Assembly (NCBI GenBank): GCA_047921175.1 | Contig: JBLRWQ010000020.1 | Coordinates: 1 to 42,408 of the forward strand | Reading direction: 5' to 3' | DNA: 42,408 bases | DNA from: T1Sed10-7 sp047921175 | GTDB lineage: Bacteria; Actinomycetota; Nitriliruptoria; Nitriliruptorales; Nitriliruptoraceae | Shown here: positions 41,511 through 42,408 of the stretch, piece by piece | Layout: each line of letters begins with the position of its first letter | How positions within the stretch are numbered: the stretch's first letter is position 1 | Notes under the pieces: model-generated | Seen by the model: only the letters and a program-made list of their open reading frames with translations | What the model was told of the DNA's origin: nothing | Databases searched by the model: none | Made by a program: the position numbers and the translations under genes

Positions 41511-42084
41511 ACCTGGTCGCGGTCGCACGGAGCCACCAGGAGCCCAACAGCCGCCAGCCATCGACCACCGCCCGACCTGGAGCGCACGCGGCGGCCGGCC
41601 CTGTTCGGGATCCCCGTTCTGTGCTGCCGAGCGGCGTCGCGCGGAAGCGTTCACCGCGCGAAGCGGCCTGCAGCATCGACGCCGCGACGGACCTCTGGAC
41701 CCGTCGCGTGCGCGTCATCCCCGACACTGCCCTGCCAGGTGAGACGACCACTCTCGACCGGATGGTTCGGTCGATCGCGTCGGGCGAGTCGCGGAGCCGG
41801 TTCATGCCACGGCCGCCAGGGTTCCCGCCGCCTCGTGACCGCTACACCCCAACCCACGGCAGCGTCAGTAGACCCCCACTTCCGATCTGCCCGTCGACAG
41901 AGCAACACGGGCGTTGCTGACCGTTCGGCTGCCCGGGTCTGGCGCTACCTCGGGGTCGGTCCTTCGCCGCGAGGAACGCGATCCCGAACGCGAGATAGCG
42001 GCGCTCGTTGCTCTCTAGGTCGGTTGACCAGTACGTGTTCGTGTTGCGGTGGTTGTCGCGTGGCTCGAGCGCGCTTGGGCAACC
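41511..42084. other. Gene-poor stretch between Nudix gene and toxin–antitoxin module
   Basis: Nearly 600 bases without a gene I can support. G+C is visibly lower than in the rest of the window towards 42000-42084, and stop codons occur in all frames at moderate density. Open frames on either strand (for example 41651-41908 minus) have no recognisable domain or ribosome site. No tRNA, repeat or hairpin with U-tract was seen apart from the weak inverted repeat after the Nudix gene. It may be remnant DNA at the edge of a mobile toxin–antitoxin insertion. Confidence 0.6.
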
Positions 42085-42113
42085 TTGGCTTGCTGTCTCA
42101 CGCGTGATACATT
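42085..42113 (+). promoter_or_regulatory. Promoter of the toxin–antitoxin operon
   Basis: TTGGCT (42085-42090) and TACATT (42108-42113) at 17-base spacing. Only 6 nt (42114-42119) separate the -10 from ATG 42120, implying a leaderless message. Confidence 0.6.
42095..42110. promoter_or_regulatory. Palindromic operator inside the toxin–antitoxin promoter
   Basis: A perfect 10-bp palindrome TCACGCGTGA (42098-42107) extends, with one mismatch pair, to GTCTCACGCGTGATAC (42095-42110). It fills the -35/-10 spacer and reaches into the -10, an ideal place for autorepression by the antitoxin or toxin–antitoxin complex. Confidence 0.6.
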
Positions 42114-42119
42114 TGGTTC

Positions 42120-42362
42120 ATGAGTTCACCAGAGGTCAGCATCCGCGAGCTCCGCAACCACGGCGGGGAGGTGGTCGATCGTGTCTCGGCCGGCGAACGC
42201 CTCACCGTCACCCGATCAGGCAAGCCGGTTGCCGAGCTTCGCCCGGTGGGTCGACCTGGCGTGAAGGCCGAGGTCCTGCTCGAACGGTGGCGTCGGCTCC
42301 CGCGCCTCGATCCTGACCAGTTGCGTGAGGATCTTGACGGCCTTCTGGACCCGTCGCTGTGA
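42120..42362 (+). CDS. Phd/YefM-family antitoxin
   Basis: 80 aa. The N-terminal part SPEVSIRELRNHGGEVVDRV, then SAGERLTVTRSGKPVAELRP, is the Phd/YefM DNA-binding fold (prevent-host-death motif). The C-terminal part (WRRLPRLDPDQLREDLDGLL) is the usual acidic toxin-binding helix. It overlaps the next gene's start by GTGA, so the antitoxin is made in step with its toxin. The family represses its own operon, consistent with the palindrome in the promoter. Confidence 0.92.
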   Translation: MSSPEVSIRELRNHGGEVVDRVSAGERLTVTRSGKPVAELRPVGRPGVKAEVLLERWRRLPRLDPDQLREDLDGLLDPSL

Positions 42363-42408
42363 CGAGACCGTCGGAGCGGCCTGAACGCGGGCTGCTGGAC
42401 ACGAACAC
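42359..42408 (+). CDS. Start of a PIN-domain (VapC-type) toxin, truncated by window end
   Basis: GTG 42359-42361 opens a frame overlapping the antitoxin stop. The 16 codons present read MTRPSERPERGLLDTN plus a partial codon. LLDTN is the start of a PIN domain, whose first catalytic aspartate is the D of DTN. The rest lies beyond the right edge. Identification rests on this motif and on the Phd-family antitoxin immediately before it. Confidence 0.8.
   Translation, partial: MTRPSERPERGLLDTN

Noticed and set aside
41512..41540. Terminator after the Nudix gene (CCTGGT/ACCAGG)
   Set aside because: Six pairs around a 17-nt loop and no U-tract; too weak to call.
42024..42050. TTGACC at 42024-42029 as a -35 for a promoter in the gene-poor stretch
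   Set aside because: No -10-like hexamer at the proper distance; the later TTGGCT/TACATT pair fits the antitoxin gene better.

Overview
The window is about 42 kb of very GC-rich DNA with dense coding, frequent GTG starts and many 4-base stop/start overlaps. It reads as a chromosomal segment of an actinomycete. Supporting markers are a DUF3151 protein, a DUF2510 protein, a single-chain bacterial/eukaryotic-type glycyl-tRNA synthetase, and a dnaG–rpoD pair coding for primase and a primary-type sigma factor. A deep lineage such as Nitriliruptoria is my guess from the overall flavour and is not proven by the sequence. I see no prophage, insertion sequence or CRISPR array.

Layout. 1–4.6 kb (minus): a dipeptide/oligopeptide ABC importer (binding lipoprotein, two permeases, one ATPase that runs off the left edge). 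4.8–9.5 kb: acyl-CoA dehydrogenase, a small YtxH-like protein, a crotonase, a divergent EamA transporter, a small membrane protein and a DsbA-fold protein. 9.5–12.95 kb: GalT-like protein plus tandem-ACT protein in one operon, tRNA-Asn(GTT), an MDR oxidoreductase and an unrecognised HTH-containing protein. 13.0–18.2 kb (minus): an unusual four-gene operon with one NuoK/MrpC-like subunit and three NuoL/M/N-like proton-channel subunits. 18.3–21.5 kb (minus): rpoD and dnaG. 21.55–24.3 kb: DUF3151, a divergent M61 peptidase with PDZ domain, and a small membrane protein. 24.3–26.9 kb (minus): GlyRS, a seven-helix membrane protein, and a likely frameshifted winged-helix gene. 27.1–31.1 kb (plus): tocopherol-cyclase-like protein, a ClC/CBS/RCK_C chloride protein and a hotdog thioesterase. 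31.2–34.7 kb (minus): MscS channel, ABC-2 exporter pair and a DUF2510 membrane protein. 34.8–37.7 kb (plus): NfeD–FloA membrane-microdomain operon with a small third gene. 37.6–40.2 kb: divergent EamA exporter and MocR regulator sharing a palindromic operator. 40.2–41.5 kb: uridine-kinase-like and CoA-type Nudix genes. 41.5–42.4 kb: a non-coding, lower-GC stretch, then a Phd-family antitoxin and the first codons of a PIN-domain toxin at the right edge.

Most noteworthy: the K+3 antiporter-like operon, in which the third large subunit has lost the membrane glutamate typical of its family; a recurrent TANNNT–6 nt–start codon arrangement that suggests leaderless transcription of several genes; the palindrome inside the toxin–antitoxin promoter; the MocR/EamA operator; and the broken winged-helix gene after the GlyRS-linked membrane gene. 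None of these proves a new system. The antiporter operon is the best candidate for follow-up.
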